Shown here: in pieces, positions 39,822 to 50,628 of the stretch
How positions within the stretch are numbered: the stretch's first letter is position 1
Layout of the letters: each line of letters begins with the position of its first letter
From: Pleodorina starrii
Taxonomy: Eukaryota; Chlorophyta; Chlorophyceae; Chlamydomonadales; Volvocaceae
Reading direction: 5' to 3'
Assembly (NCBI GenBank): GCA_030267565.1
Contig: BRXU01000004.1
Span: forward strand, 6,464,001 to 6,528,000
DNA length: 64,000 bases
Notes under the pieces: model-generated
Told to the model about the DNA's origin: nothing
The model's input: only the letters and a program-made list of their open reading frames with translations
Databases searched by the model: none
Made by a program: the position numbers and the translations under genes

Positions 39822-42800
39822 ATGTCTCGACTCCGCTTACGTCACCGCACCGCACCATCATGTCAACGTTTGGCGCTTCCTCTTATATGCCAGCCGCTCA
39901 CGGCGCAACCGCGTCTCGGGCTCAGCAGCACCGCCCCTTGCTCCGCGCATGGCGTGTCCATCGGCATCGCCACAGTAACAACAGCGGCCGCAGACGCTGC
40001 CGAGGATGACGTTCCCTCCATCGCGCAGCAGCCCATAAGCGATGTATCACCTTCCCCCGTCCCCTTGGACCCGGAGCTCAAGCAGCTGCTGCAGCTGCTG
40101 CCCCCCGCTGTCCGGTCCGTGCTGGAGAGGCGCCCTGACGTGGAGCAGCTGGTGGAGGTGGTGATGGACCTGGGCCGGCCCCCCTCGGCCCGCTTCCCCC
40201 ACGGCGATGTGGACCTCAGCGCCCGGCCCATGACGGCGGAGGACCTGGCGCAGGCGGTGGCGCAGGTGAGAGCATGGGTCGGTGGGTCGGTGGATCCCTG
40301 GGCTGGAGGGACCCAACCCCGGCCTCCCGACGCATCACCTCCCCCTCAACTTTTCCCCAAGACAGGATTTCCTGGATGCCGTCAGCCCTCGCGGCCATGC
40401 GGTCTCTCTCTCTCTCTTTCTCGGCTTCGCGCTTCACGCGCCTTGTCCCAACCTGCCCCGGCCCAACCCTGCGCGCTCCCCCGCCACATGTCGCGGCCCC
40501 CCGCCTCACCACCTGTCGGCAGGTCGGCCGCTTCGACGGCGACAACCGGGCGGGCATCAACTCTACGCTGCACCGCATCTCCGCCATCCGCAACCGGGCG
40601 GGCCGCGTGGTGGGCCTCACCTGCCGTGTGGGTCGGGCGGTGCCGGGCGCTGCGGAGCTGGTTCGGGACCTGGTGCTGGCGGGGCACAGCGTGCTGCTGC
40701 TGGGCAGGCCGGGTGGGTGGTGGAGGGGGTGGGAGGGGGCTCGCTTCCTTTTGCTTGGTTTCTGGTTGGTTTCTAGTTCGATGTTCGGGAAGGGGCACGG
40801 GTGGGGAGGGGGAGGGTTAGAACGGGCGGGTACCCTTACGAAGGGGCTAAGAAGGAAGAATCGCAGCGGTGGGGAGGGAGGTCGCCAGGTAGGGAGGGAG
40901 GGAGGATGAGGCAGGGAGGACGAGGGGAGAGGGAATGGCGGGTGTAGGGCTGCTGGGCGGGGGCCGGGGCGGGGCAGTGGGGGGCGCGCGAATCGGCTCT
41001 CTATTCAACCAACCTGAGCCTATCCGCCGATGCGCGGCCCTCCCTGGCGCCCTGCCTGTCCCTCTCCGCCTGTCCCACTCCGCCTGTCCCTCTCCGACTT
41101 CCGCTCCCAGGTGTGGGCAAGACCACGGCGCTGCGGGAGGTGTGCCGCATCGCCGCCGACGAGTCGCGGCAGCGGGTGGTCATTGTGGACACGTCCAACG
41201 AGATCGGGGGCGACGGGGACGTGCCGCACCCCAGCATCGGCGGTGCCAGGCGCATGCAGGCAAGCAGCAAGGGTGGGCAGTAAGGCTGGGCGGCCTGAGC
41301 AGACCGGGCTAGGCAGGGCTGGGCTGGGCTGGGCTGTGGGCTGGGCTGTGTTGGGCTGGTAATGAAGCTCGTTTGCTTGGCGACCCCACACGCCTCCTTT
41401 CTGCCAGCGCACCTGCCGCCGCCGTGCTTGTGCCGTGCCGGCCGGCGAAGCCGGCCGTCGCTGCTGCTGCTGCTGCTGTTGTTGATGTTGATGTTGGCGC
41501 TGCCGCATGCTGGTGCTGCTGCTTCAGGTTCCCCGGCCGGAGGCTCAGCACGCGGTGATGGTTGAGGCGGTGGAGAACCACATGCCCCAGGTGGGTGCGG
41601 GGGGAGGGGTTGGGGGCGGTGGAAGATTTGGAGGCCTCGCCTGAGGGTGACGCATTTCATTGCCCTCCCTGGAGTGCCTTCCGAGAAGGGAGGGGAGGGT
41701 GGGCTCGCGTTTGGAAGTTTGTTTGGCGCTCGTGGGTGGCCACGGGTGCAATGTGTGGGTATGGGTGGGTGATCGGTTGTGGTTGGGTGCGGTTGGTTGC
41801 GGTTGGTTGCCCGGGAGGGACCGGAGGGTGGCCAGATGGAAAGGCAGCCGGACAGCGGACTTACCGGAATCGACGGGCCGGGGGTGCGCGGGGGGTTAGG
41901 GCGTGATATGCTCCGTTATATGCGCGGGGGGACCGCCAGCGTGCGCCAGCCAGTCCCGGGGACGCGGCCCCGACGTCAGGCAGGGCTGTGACCCGTGGGT
42001 CGTGAAGGGTGCCCCCTGTATCCAGCGCACTTGCCTTATCCTCTCCACCTTCTGATGCAAGCCATCCGCACTTTTCAAGCCCCATCCCAACCCGCCCTGA
42101 CCCACCTCAATCCGCCCTCCCCGTGCCCATTCGGGCTCTGTCTTTCAACCCCCCCTTTCCTTCCCTAGACCGTTCTCCCCTTCGGACTGTGTTATGCCCT
42201 GCCCCCGTCGTCCACCACCACCCCCTTCCGTGTCCTCCCCGCAGGTGGTGGTGATCGACGAGATCAGCACGCTGGCCGAGTGCTCCGCCGCTCGCACCAT
42301 TGCGCAGCGGGGGGTGCAGCTGGTGGCGACGGCGCACGGGGGCCGGCTGGAGAACGTCATCAAGAACCCCACCCTGGCGGATCTGGTGAGGGCTGAGAGT
42401 CCGGTGGGGACTGGAGGGCCACGGGTTGGGAGGGAGGGAAGGAACCCATCTTAAGAAGCGGAAAGGAACCCACATTTAGGAGCGGAAAGGAACCGACCTA
42501 GCCCCGTTTCATTCCGAGGCACCCGCGACCCGCCCTGACCGGCCGCAGGTCGGCGGCATCCAGTCGGTGACCCTGGGCGATGAGGAGGCGCGGCGGCGGG
42601 GCGTGCAGAAGAGTGTGCTGGAGCGGGCGGCGCCGCCCACGTTCGACGTGGCGGTGGAGATGGAGGAGCGGGGCAGGTGGCGGGTGCACCTGGACGTGGG
42701 CTCGGCGGTGGACACCATTCTGGCAGGTGAATCGGAGGAAGGGAGGGAGGGGGGACTGGGGAGTGAGGCGTGTGTGTGTGTGTGAGGGGGTCTGGGGAAG

Positions 42801-45800
42801 GAGGGAGGGATGGGGGACTGGGGGGCGGGGACGTTACCGCAGCGGAGAGGTGTGGGTCGGGGGGAGGTGGGGAGCTGGGGAGGGTGGGGAGAGGGGAAAC
42901 GCAGGGTTAAGTTGGATGGGGGGGTAAAATGAAGGAGGCAAAGTCTGGAGGGAGGGGCGGCAAGAGGTGCCGGGGCGGGGCTTGCCACCTGTGTGTTGCG
43001 GAGGCGAAGGAAGACAGTCTGCGATTTGGGCCAGACCTCAGGCGAGTAGGATAGGGTATACGTGGCATGTGTGCATGCATGCATATGCATATGCATGCAC
43101 GGACAGACAGACACAGCATCGCACCTGGTTTGTGGTTCCGCAGGTGGTGAGGCGTCCGGCCAGGTTCGCTTACTGGACGGCACTGGGCGGGTCACCCGCG
43201 CAAATTACATGGGAACAGGTGCGGAAAGCGGGATGAGCGGGTGGGGGGTGGTGGCTCATCCACGTTTGGAGGGGAGGGCGGATTGGGCAGGCTCGAGTGG
43301 GAGTGGAGGGAGGGCCAATTCACACCGGTGTGGGCCGTGCGGTTATTCAGCTGCATATTATCACTATTACGCTCTTTCAGTCCGTCTATCAGCGCCTGTC
43401 AGCCTACTGCCTGTTTGGACTGTCATTCTCTACCCGCCCCTGCCCTCCCCACAACCACCCCCATGAAGTCCGCCGCACCGACGGCAGCGGCGTCACCACC
43501 ACCTCCGAGTGGTGGGCCGACGAGGCGGGCGAGCGGGAGCCCCTGCTGTGGCCGCTGCGCCAGGACGTGGTTGGGCCCGCCTCCTCCACCTCCTCCTCCC
43601 CCTCGTCAGTCTCCTCCTCCTCGGCTGGGTCGCGGGTGCCCAGGCCGCGAGCCCCGGGCTCCTCCGGCACCGGCGCATCGGGCCCCGCCAGGCCGTCGAC
43701 ATCGTATACGGCCGCCGCCTCCACCTCCATAGCCGCTAGAGCATCGGCGGGCGCGTCGTCGGTGGCCGCTGCCGCAGCGTCGCTGTCCGCCGCGCTCCGG
43801 GCCACCGGCTCTGCCGCCGCATCCACCTCCGGAGGCTCCGGAACCTGGAGCAGCAGCAGCGTCAGCAGCGGCGGCGGAGCTGCAGCGGATGGGAGGGAGG
43901 TTTCGGAGCACGGCGGTGAGATGGCGGCGGCGCCGCCACCGCTGCCGCGGCTGCGGGCGCACCTCGTTATGGACGACGAGGCCGCCGCCCGGGTGCGTGC
44001 CGTACTGGGGCTGCTGCGCCGGGAGGCGTACGAGGCGGCGGTTGCTGCCGCCGCCGGCGGCGGCGGCGGCGCCGTCGCCGCCGCTGGCAGTAGCGGCGGG
44101 TCGTTGGAGGGGTCGGAGAGCCTCCTGATCGAGTTGGTGCCTGATTTGGACATGGCTGACATGGTGATCGGCACCAAGAGCAAGCTGCGCAACACGCCCA
44201 AGGTGCGCAGCGTGCGGTGCGGTGGTGGCGTGTGCGCTGGGCCTGGTAAGGGTACCCCGTATGGTAACGTGACTGGATAACGTGACTGGATACGTGACTG
44301 GGTAACGTGACTGGATACGTGACTGGGTAACGTGACTGGATACGGGCTTCCCTCAATCGATCGGCACGTGCTCCCTCTGCCGTGTTGCTCTGATGAACTC
44401 ACTGGCTCCCTGGCTTGCTGTCTGGCTGTCTAACCGACTGGCTAACCGACTGGCTAACCAACTGACTGACTGGCTGGCTGGCTGGCCGCAGGTGCGCAAC
44501 GCGGCTCGCAAGCGGGATCTGCCAGTCTACGCCCTCACCGCCACCTCCACCTCGGCGCTGCTCCGGAACCTGTGCCCGCTGCTGGGGCTGGACCCGCTGG
44601 CAGTGGCGGAGGTGGTGCGAGCAGCCGCCGGCGGCCGCGACGACGGTTCCGACAGCGACGGGGCGGCGGCGGAGGGCTCGCTGCTGTCGTCACTGGAGGG
44701 GGAGAGCGACGATGGCGAGGAGGTAAAGAGTATGGTGCGCGCGCAGCAGGCCGTTGGCCCCACCTGGTCTCGGAGGGCTGGATTCGTCGATTGTCCTAAC
44801 CGATTGTCCATGCAAGCTCTGCCGGGCTGCCCGGGCCGCCCGCTATTGCTGTCGCCCTGGAGAGGGTTGAGACTGAATGGTATTTTGGGTCACAGTCGCA
44901 TTGCTGCCCCTGATTCGTTCCACGCAGGGCCTGGCCGGCTCGAGTAGCGGCAGCGGCGGCGGGGGGCACCGGCGGAGCCTGGAGCTCAGCGCCGCCGACG
45001 ATTACGCGGTAGGACTGGGATTGAGAGAATACAGAAGTCGGGGCATGTCACGCCGGTGCTGCGCGGGCACTCGGTGTTACTGCTGCTGCCGTTGCTGCTG
45101 CTGATGCGGTACTTACTGCCTTCACAGAAGGGGGGTCAGAGCGACTCCAGCATTATGGGCGTAACACGCCTGACGAAAGTGCCGCCTCCTCCACCTCGCC
45201 CCCCACACAGGAGCTGCTCGCCACGACGGTACGGGAGCTGCGGTACGCCCCCCTGGACCGTTCGTACGCCCAGCACGTGCTCTCTCGCTTCGTGGAGGAA
45301 ATGGCCGCCGCGGAGTCGGCAGCAGCCGGCGCCACCAGCAGTGGGGCCGGAGCCGGGCCGGAGCCGGCGGACTCCGCCGCCGCCGCGGTGCGGGCGAGCA
45401 GCCTGGCGGCGGTGGCGTGGGCGTGCGGCTTCGTCAAGCACCGCAAGAAGTTCGTGGAGGCTAGTCGGGGAGAGCTGCGGCAGCTTTCGGAGGCATGTGG
45501 GCGGCGGTGGCGGGAGTTCTCGGGTGCGGAGCTGCTGCGGATCGCGGGCGGCTTCGCGGGGATGCGCCTCGCGCCGCCCTCGGCGGAATGGCTGCGCGGC
45601 CTCACCGCCGCGGCGGCGGTGGCACTGGGAAGCCGAGCGCAGGAGTCGGGGGCCGAGGGGCAGCGGGCGATGACGCAAGGCGGCGGCGGCGGTCAAGCGG
45701 CGGGCGGGGGCGGGGGCCCGGAAGGTGCGGGTGTCGGGGCAGCGAGCTGGGGGAGTCGTTTGTCGGCCGACGAGGCGTCGCGACTGCAGCTGGCAGTCTC

Positions 45801-45858
45801 GGAGCTGGAGCTGCTGTGGTTGGAGGCGGAGCGGCAGCAGCAGCAGCGGTTGGAGTAG
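39822..45858 (+). CDS. Ycf45/SpoIIIAA-like AAA ATPase with helical-repeat C-terminus
   Basis: Eleven exons: 39822-40265, 40523-40712, 41111-41259, 41528-41590, 42245-42385, 42549-42726, 43144-43218, 43403-44202, 44492-44722, 44928-45008 and 45211-45858; 3000 nt, 999 residues, phases consistent. Residues 1-about 60 resemble a plastid transit peptide. The ATPase has Walker A GRPGVGKTT (about 209-217), Walker B VVVIDEIS (283-290) and the conserved [21 protein letters not shown] and [24 protein letters not shown] segments typical of Ycf45. After a Ser/Ala linker comes the [20 protein letters not shown] region that follows the ATPase in plastid and cyanobacterial members. Exon 11 resembles OPR-type helical repeats ([20 protein letters not shown]). 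The exon 3 donor is GC (CAG/GCAAGC); the exon 8 acceptor is the least certain boundary. Role unknown; a plastid nucleic-acid-related ATPase is a guess. Confidence 0.82.
41990..42001. repeat. GACCCGTGGGTC site, intronic copy
   Basis: In intron 4 of the Ycf45-like gene, same plus-strand orientation as the other sites. Confidence 0.8.
44264..44344. repeat. GTGACTGG(G/A)TAAC tandem array in Ycf45-like intron 8
   Basis: About six units of 12-14 bp alternating between GTAAC- and ATAC-containing forms, with CTGGCTAAC-type units further along the same intron up to the acceptor. Confidence 0.75.
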
Positions 45859-46176
45859 GGGGCTCTTTTGGAGGGTAGGGCGCGAAAGGTTTTGGGAAGA
45901 ATTTTTGTGTGGCTTTTTGAGAGTGTGGGGCTGGCACGGGGCTCTCGTGCGAGTGATACGGGGGGCATGGCCTGTGAGTTTGCGGGCTGCGGAGCGCAGA
46001 TCGTGCGGGTGAGCGGTGCGTGAGGGCATATTGAGCGAGAGAGGAGCGCGCTCATGTAGGTATGGTGCGGTGCCGTGCATGTGAGCTCCGACCAGAGGGT
46101 ACGTGTACCATTATGGGTGGCATGTGTATGTGTGCGCGGGCGATACACGCAGTCCGACTATGGCATTGCCTTCGTA

Positions 46177-46181
46177 TGTAA
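46177..46181 (+). terminator. TGTAA poly(A) signal of the Ycf45-like gene
   Basis: TGTAA, followed closely by two further TGTAA copies (around 46188 and 46199), about 320 bp after the stop codon. Confidence 0.6.
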
Positions 46182-46477
46182 TATACATGTAATATGTATG
46201 TAATACATATTCGGAAATGTGTAGGATGTATCGCTTGGGAGTATCGGGTGGCGAGTGATTTTTGTGCGCCATCCAGTCGTGCTTTCGATCCGATTAGCAC
46301 GGACCCGCCACAAATCCTGGACTCTCCAACAGCTGCAAACTCAAATTCCCACATGTTTCGACGTGATCTGTATGGATTGGCCTGTGTCGCATGCCATCCA
46401 TTCAAACGTTAGTGAGGTCAGGAGAATGCCTTTAGGTGCTTTCTGCCGAAGCTCTGACCGGCGCAGTTTTCAGCAGG

Positions 46478-47655
46478 ATGCAACCACCAGCACAGACTAG
46501 CAACCTTTGGCCTTCTGGGAACAGCAACACAGCATATCCGGTGGCTCCCGCGCTTTCTCAACAACAGGCTATCCCTCAACAGCAAGCAGCGCAGACCGTG
46601 ATCCCCGCACAGCCTCGTGTTGAACAGGAAAGCGTTCTCTGTCATGTTGGCGCGGACCCATTCCTTACGGCGAAGGGCCCGCTATCGCCCGAGGAACTCC
46701 GTTACGCCACATTGGTCCATCTCAAAGGCCTCCAGCCAACTCAAACGCCTCCAAATTGGGTGACTCATCTGGTTAAGCCGATAAAGGCCAGTGTCGTCGA
46801 TTACAGTGGACCACCGGCACCGAGCGGAACGACCGCGGCGACGACATTGCCAGCAGCTGCGCCGGCGAGCTCCCCAAGCGGTGACGTCTTGCGGCATCCC
46901 GACCCAACCTGCAGCGTGGAAGAGCTGCGCTGGCGCGACTGCCAGGCCCTGAAACAGGGCCAGGTCCTTGCTGGTGCCGGTGTAGCTGGTGCGCCAGCAG
47001 GTCTGCCGCAGCCCTTGGGAGCCCCGTCGGCCCCCTCTGTGCCGGGGCTCTCGACAAGTGCAGCGGCGCCGCCTAACACGCCCATCTTTCCAACGCCCGT
47101 TCGGACGCTGTTCCCTCCGACTCCGGCAGCAGCGGGCGTGCCTGGCGTGCCGTCGGAGCAAGCCATGGACACATCGGACGCCCCGGACGCTGAGCAGTGT
47201 TTCCAGTGCATTTACGCGTCTCCAGCGAACGCTATGGCCAGCCCCGAAGAAATGCGGGTTGTGCAGGCAAGTTGCGCGCGGTGTCTTTGTGGATGGGGAG
47301 TTGGGCAACCGAGGCCCGGGAGGGCCGTGGGTCCATACATGGGCCAGCACGATTTGGGTTGCGTCGACGGGCTCGCCGGGAACTGTGGCGTGGCTCATTT
47401 GCACCTGCTTGGTAGACCACCGTGCCAGTCGATCAAGCACTCACGCCTGCCACTCCTCCGCTGAACGTGCATGACCTGGCCCCGCGCGGCGTCCATACTG
47501 CAGCCATAAATCCGCGGGAGCCAAAGCTGCGCCCAGCGCCCACCCCAGTCGCACGTCATGACACACACACCGACATCACTTTCTCCCTGCCGCAGATGGA
47601 GTCTTACAAGGCTGGGAAGCAGATCGCGCCATATTGGCTCGTCAACGGCGCCTAG
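46478..47655 (+). CDS. Unknown Pro/Ala/Gln-rich protein with three SxEE(L/M)R motifs
   Basis: Two exons, 46478-47266 and 47596-47655, give 282 residues; Met 46436 is an in-frame alternative start. The intron has a GC donor (GTGCAG/GCAAGT) and a CGCAG acceptor. Most of the chain is disordered and rich in Pro, Ala, Gln and Thr. Three similar segments stand out: SPEELRYATLVHLKG (about 82-96), SVEELRWRDCQALKQG (about 147-162) and SPEEMRVVQMESYKAGKQ at the C-terminus, the last spanning the exon junction. A related EELRWEDYQ motif occurs in plant NUP98-type nucleoporins, so a nucleoporin-like or nuclear-transport role is possible but unproven. There are no FG repeats. Confidence 0.6.
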
Positions 47656-47989
47656 CCAAGTGTGCATATAGCGCTAGCAGATAGCCGGATGGGCGGTATG
47701 CGGCAGGGTGCAGCAGGGACCTGCAGGCAGACCGTCGATTTGGATTAGGGAAGAGGAGTGGATTTATCTCACGCTACCCCATTAGCTTTGCAGGAACACT
47801 TTGGGAGGCAGATAGGTAGACAAGTAGATACGTAGGTAAGCAGGTGCAATGTGCAAGGAGGATAGTACCCGCAGCAGGGCGCCATATGATGGCCACCGAC
47901 GCAGGGCGGAAGGGTGTGTCGACACGATGCCGCCGTTTTTGGCCTTTCTATCTAGTGCAGAGGGGCGGAGAACGGGACACGTTCATTGA

Positions 47990-47994
47990 TTACA
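47990..47994 (-). terminator. TGTAA poly(A) signal of RTF2
   Basis: TTACA on the plus strand, 122 bp past the RTF2 stop on the transcript strand, the right distance for a 3' UTR end. Confidence 0.6.
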
Positions 47995-48115
47995 AAGCAT
48001 GACCTTTTCTCTTCGTCTGCCGCTAGCGGATTGGCGCCGCGTGCTAGCGCCCTTGGGATTACCACTTCAACGTGCGATGTGACAATGCAACCACGCCCAA
48101 CACGCTCACGCCTTG

Positions 48116-49840
48116 CTAGTTGCGCGCATCGTGGGCAGCTGCCGCCTCGGCCTCCGCCTCGGCTGCTTTCCGTTTCTTGCTGCCCGGCTGCTTGCCCGGC
48201 TTCGCCGCAGCCGCAGCGGCGGCCGAGGCGCGGAGCTGCTCCCGGAGCTCCCCCACCTGCTCCAGTGAGCCATGGATTGGCAGCGTGGAGATGAAGCCTG
48301 CGCCGCACACGGGACAGCTGCCGTCGCCGCGGATGTTCTGCAGCGCACGGTCGCTGAGCACGTGGCCACATGGCCGCAGCGCAGAGCAGGGGTGCCGGTC
48401 GCACGGGTGCAGCGTGATCGGACACACGAACGGCGCCGCCGCCTCGCCGGCCGCTTTTGCTGCCACCGCGGCCGATGCGGAGGTGGACGCAGGGCCGCTC
48501 GGGTGGTTGCTGCTGCTGGGCGGTTGGTTGTTACGGTCCGAGGCCAAGGACCCTGAACCAGAGCCGGAGTTGTCGTCTCGGTGCAGATGCACCTCCAGCA
48601 CGTCCTTCAGCGAGTTGATGTGGTCCAGGCCGCCCGCCGCCACACGCAGCTGGTTGGCGTACTGCAGCAGCTCCTCGGGCTGCGAGACGCGGCCGCGCTT
48701 GGCCAGCAGGAACTGCAGCAACGCGTCCTTGTTGTAGAGGCGGCCCAGGCCGCAGGCCACGATGGGCGGCCGCAGCGGCTGAGAGCTCAGCGCGCAGGTG
48801 GACCAGGCGGTGGATCTGGGGGCGTCGCGTCATGACCGCGTGCGTGGTGTATGGGTGTGGGGTTGGATAGGCGAGTGGATGGGGGGCGGGGCGGGGCGGG
48901 AAAGGCGGCAGAGTGGGTGAATCCTTCGATGAGCTCTGGGCGAGAAGGAAAGGGCGCAGCCGGGTGCAATGGCGTGTATTGCCCGGCAGGTCTTGCGACG
49001 ACCGCAAGCGACCGTGTCTGAAGTGGGCTTGTGGGGTCGACAGAAAGCTCGGGTCTGCATCGCTGGGCTGCAGTAGCGAAATTTCGCAAGGATTTACCCA
49101 TTGGGGGCCAGGAGTGTAACATACAGGGAGAAGGTGGGGACCCGGATTGTTAACTGCCAACAGTCAGGCTCAGGCTGGGGTAAGTGGGCCACCGATCTTC
49201 AGGTAAAACGCATGAATGCTGGAGGCCGAAGCCATGGTCTCAATCTGGGTCGCGGGCAGGGTATGTGTTGTGGCCCTGTGTGTGTGTCACAACCAGCTGG
49301 TGACAGCTTTTTATTACGGAACTGCACGACTCGGCCGGCCGGCCGGCAAGTATGCGAAAAAGTAGAACCAGGCCTCACGGAATTCACTACGACAAGGACA
49401 CGGGGTGTGCTGTTGCATGCACCGTTTCAAAGTGACTGATGACGGGATGCGCAGTCCTGCGCAGTAGCGTGTTTGGAACCGGGCCTTGCTTTTTAGATTT
49501 TACGGCACGGAGCCGGCAGGCCGAAGCCCATATAATCCCTACCGGCCCAGATTCAGGCTGGGGCACCATCGCAACCAAATGCAAAAGCCTTGTGTCGAGC
49601 CAGGGTCGGGGTACCGAGTCGTGGTACTAGACTTGGTACGGCGCAGGGGACTCGACAGTTGATTGCACACCTGATCTAGGGAACCCCTTACCTCTCAAGC
49701 GCCTTGTCAGCCGCTTCCTGTGGAACTCGCGACACATTCCCGCCTCGCGTTGACCTCGATGTATCGTTCTGGGCGACGCGCCATGACTGTCCACGAAGGA
49801 CGTCCGAGCGACTAACAATAGTTCCGCCGTCTAAACCCAT
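48116..49840 (-). CDS. RTF2: Replication termination factor 2 (RTF2) homologue
   Basis: Two exons (minus), 49840-49692 and 48815-48116, split in phase 2 and encode 282 residues. Exon 1 begins MGLDGGTIVSR, the conserved RTF2 N-terminus, which fixes the start. Exon 2 gives STCALSSQPLRPPIVACGLGRLYNKDALLQFLL, the family signature, then a polar Ser/Asn linker and the C-terminal RING-like half FVCPITLHPCDRHPCSALRPCGHVLSDRALQNI...CPVCGAGF. RTF2 acts at replication forks; in fission yeast it stabilises stalled forks, and in animals and plants it is tied to proteasomal shuttling and splicing. The C-terminus is Lys/Ala/Glu-rich with KPGSKKRK-like nuclear signals. Length is close to that of other RTF2 proteins. 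Confidence 0.93.
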
Positions 49841-50628
49841 CCGCGACTTGGCAGTTCAGAGTAGGTTGGGCTCGTGTGCAGCGGATGCCACGGTGTTGCA
49901 CCGGTGCTTTTGCTACAACGCCAAGACGTGAACAATACAAATGCTGTCACAAGTTAGGCTTGACTTGCTTCTTCCATCAGTTGATATTTCAAGGTTGCAA
50001 ACTTTCGAATGTGGTCGCTTGTAACAAATGTCGAGATCTTACACAGGGCCTCACACGCTTTACAAGGCGTCCATTCGTAAGGAGAGCTGATGTGAATTTA
50101 CGAAGCGTAATGGACGCGGTCGTTGTAGTGTCCGTTAAGTGCAGTACATTATTTCGTTGATTCGTTGGGTCGTCCGTTACAGGACCGCCCTGGTAGCCTG
50201 CTGACCTCGCTGAAGGAAAGAAGGCCTCCAGAACGGGCAAGTGTCACCGCCTCGTGCACGCAGTCCACGACATGGGTTCCGCTTCGCTCGTCTAGGCCAT
50301 GCACTCTCCGTATTGAGGACGGTCCTTGTCAAATTACCGCAGGCTACGAGTACCCGTTGTTGCAAAGGTATGCACAGACCACCAAACCTTTCGCGGTAAG
50401 GGGCCAGGATCACCTCAAGAGTCCCTCTTCTTGGCGTGTCCCGAGACTTCGTCTCATGCCACCTGGTTTGAGACCCTACACCTACCACCCCTCACGCTCG
50501 AAACCGACAGAACTCACAGCATTACCGCCCATCCAGGCCAGACAGCATCGCAGCCCTGCAACAGTGTGTCGCCCGCACCAAGGCACCAAAGCTCCGCCGC
50601 CGCTTCCACCCACAACGCGCAACACCGC
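49841..50628. other. Spacer between RTF2 start and REI1-like stop
   Basis: 788 bp containing the RTF2 promoter and the REI1-like 3' UTR. A TTACA at 50177-50181 (TGTAA on the minus strand) is a candidate poly(A) signal. Nothing else recognised. Confidence 0.45.
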
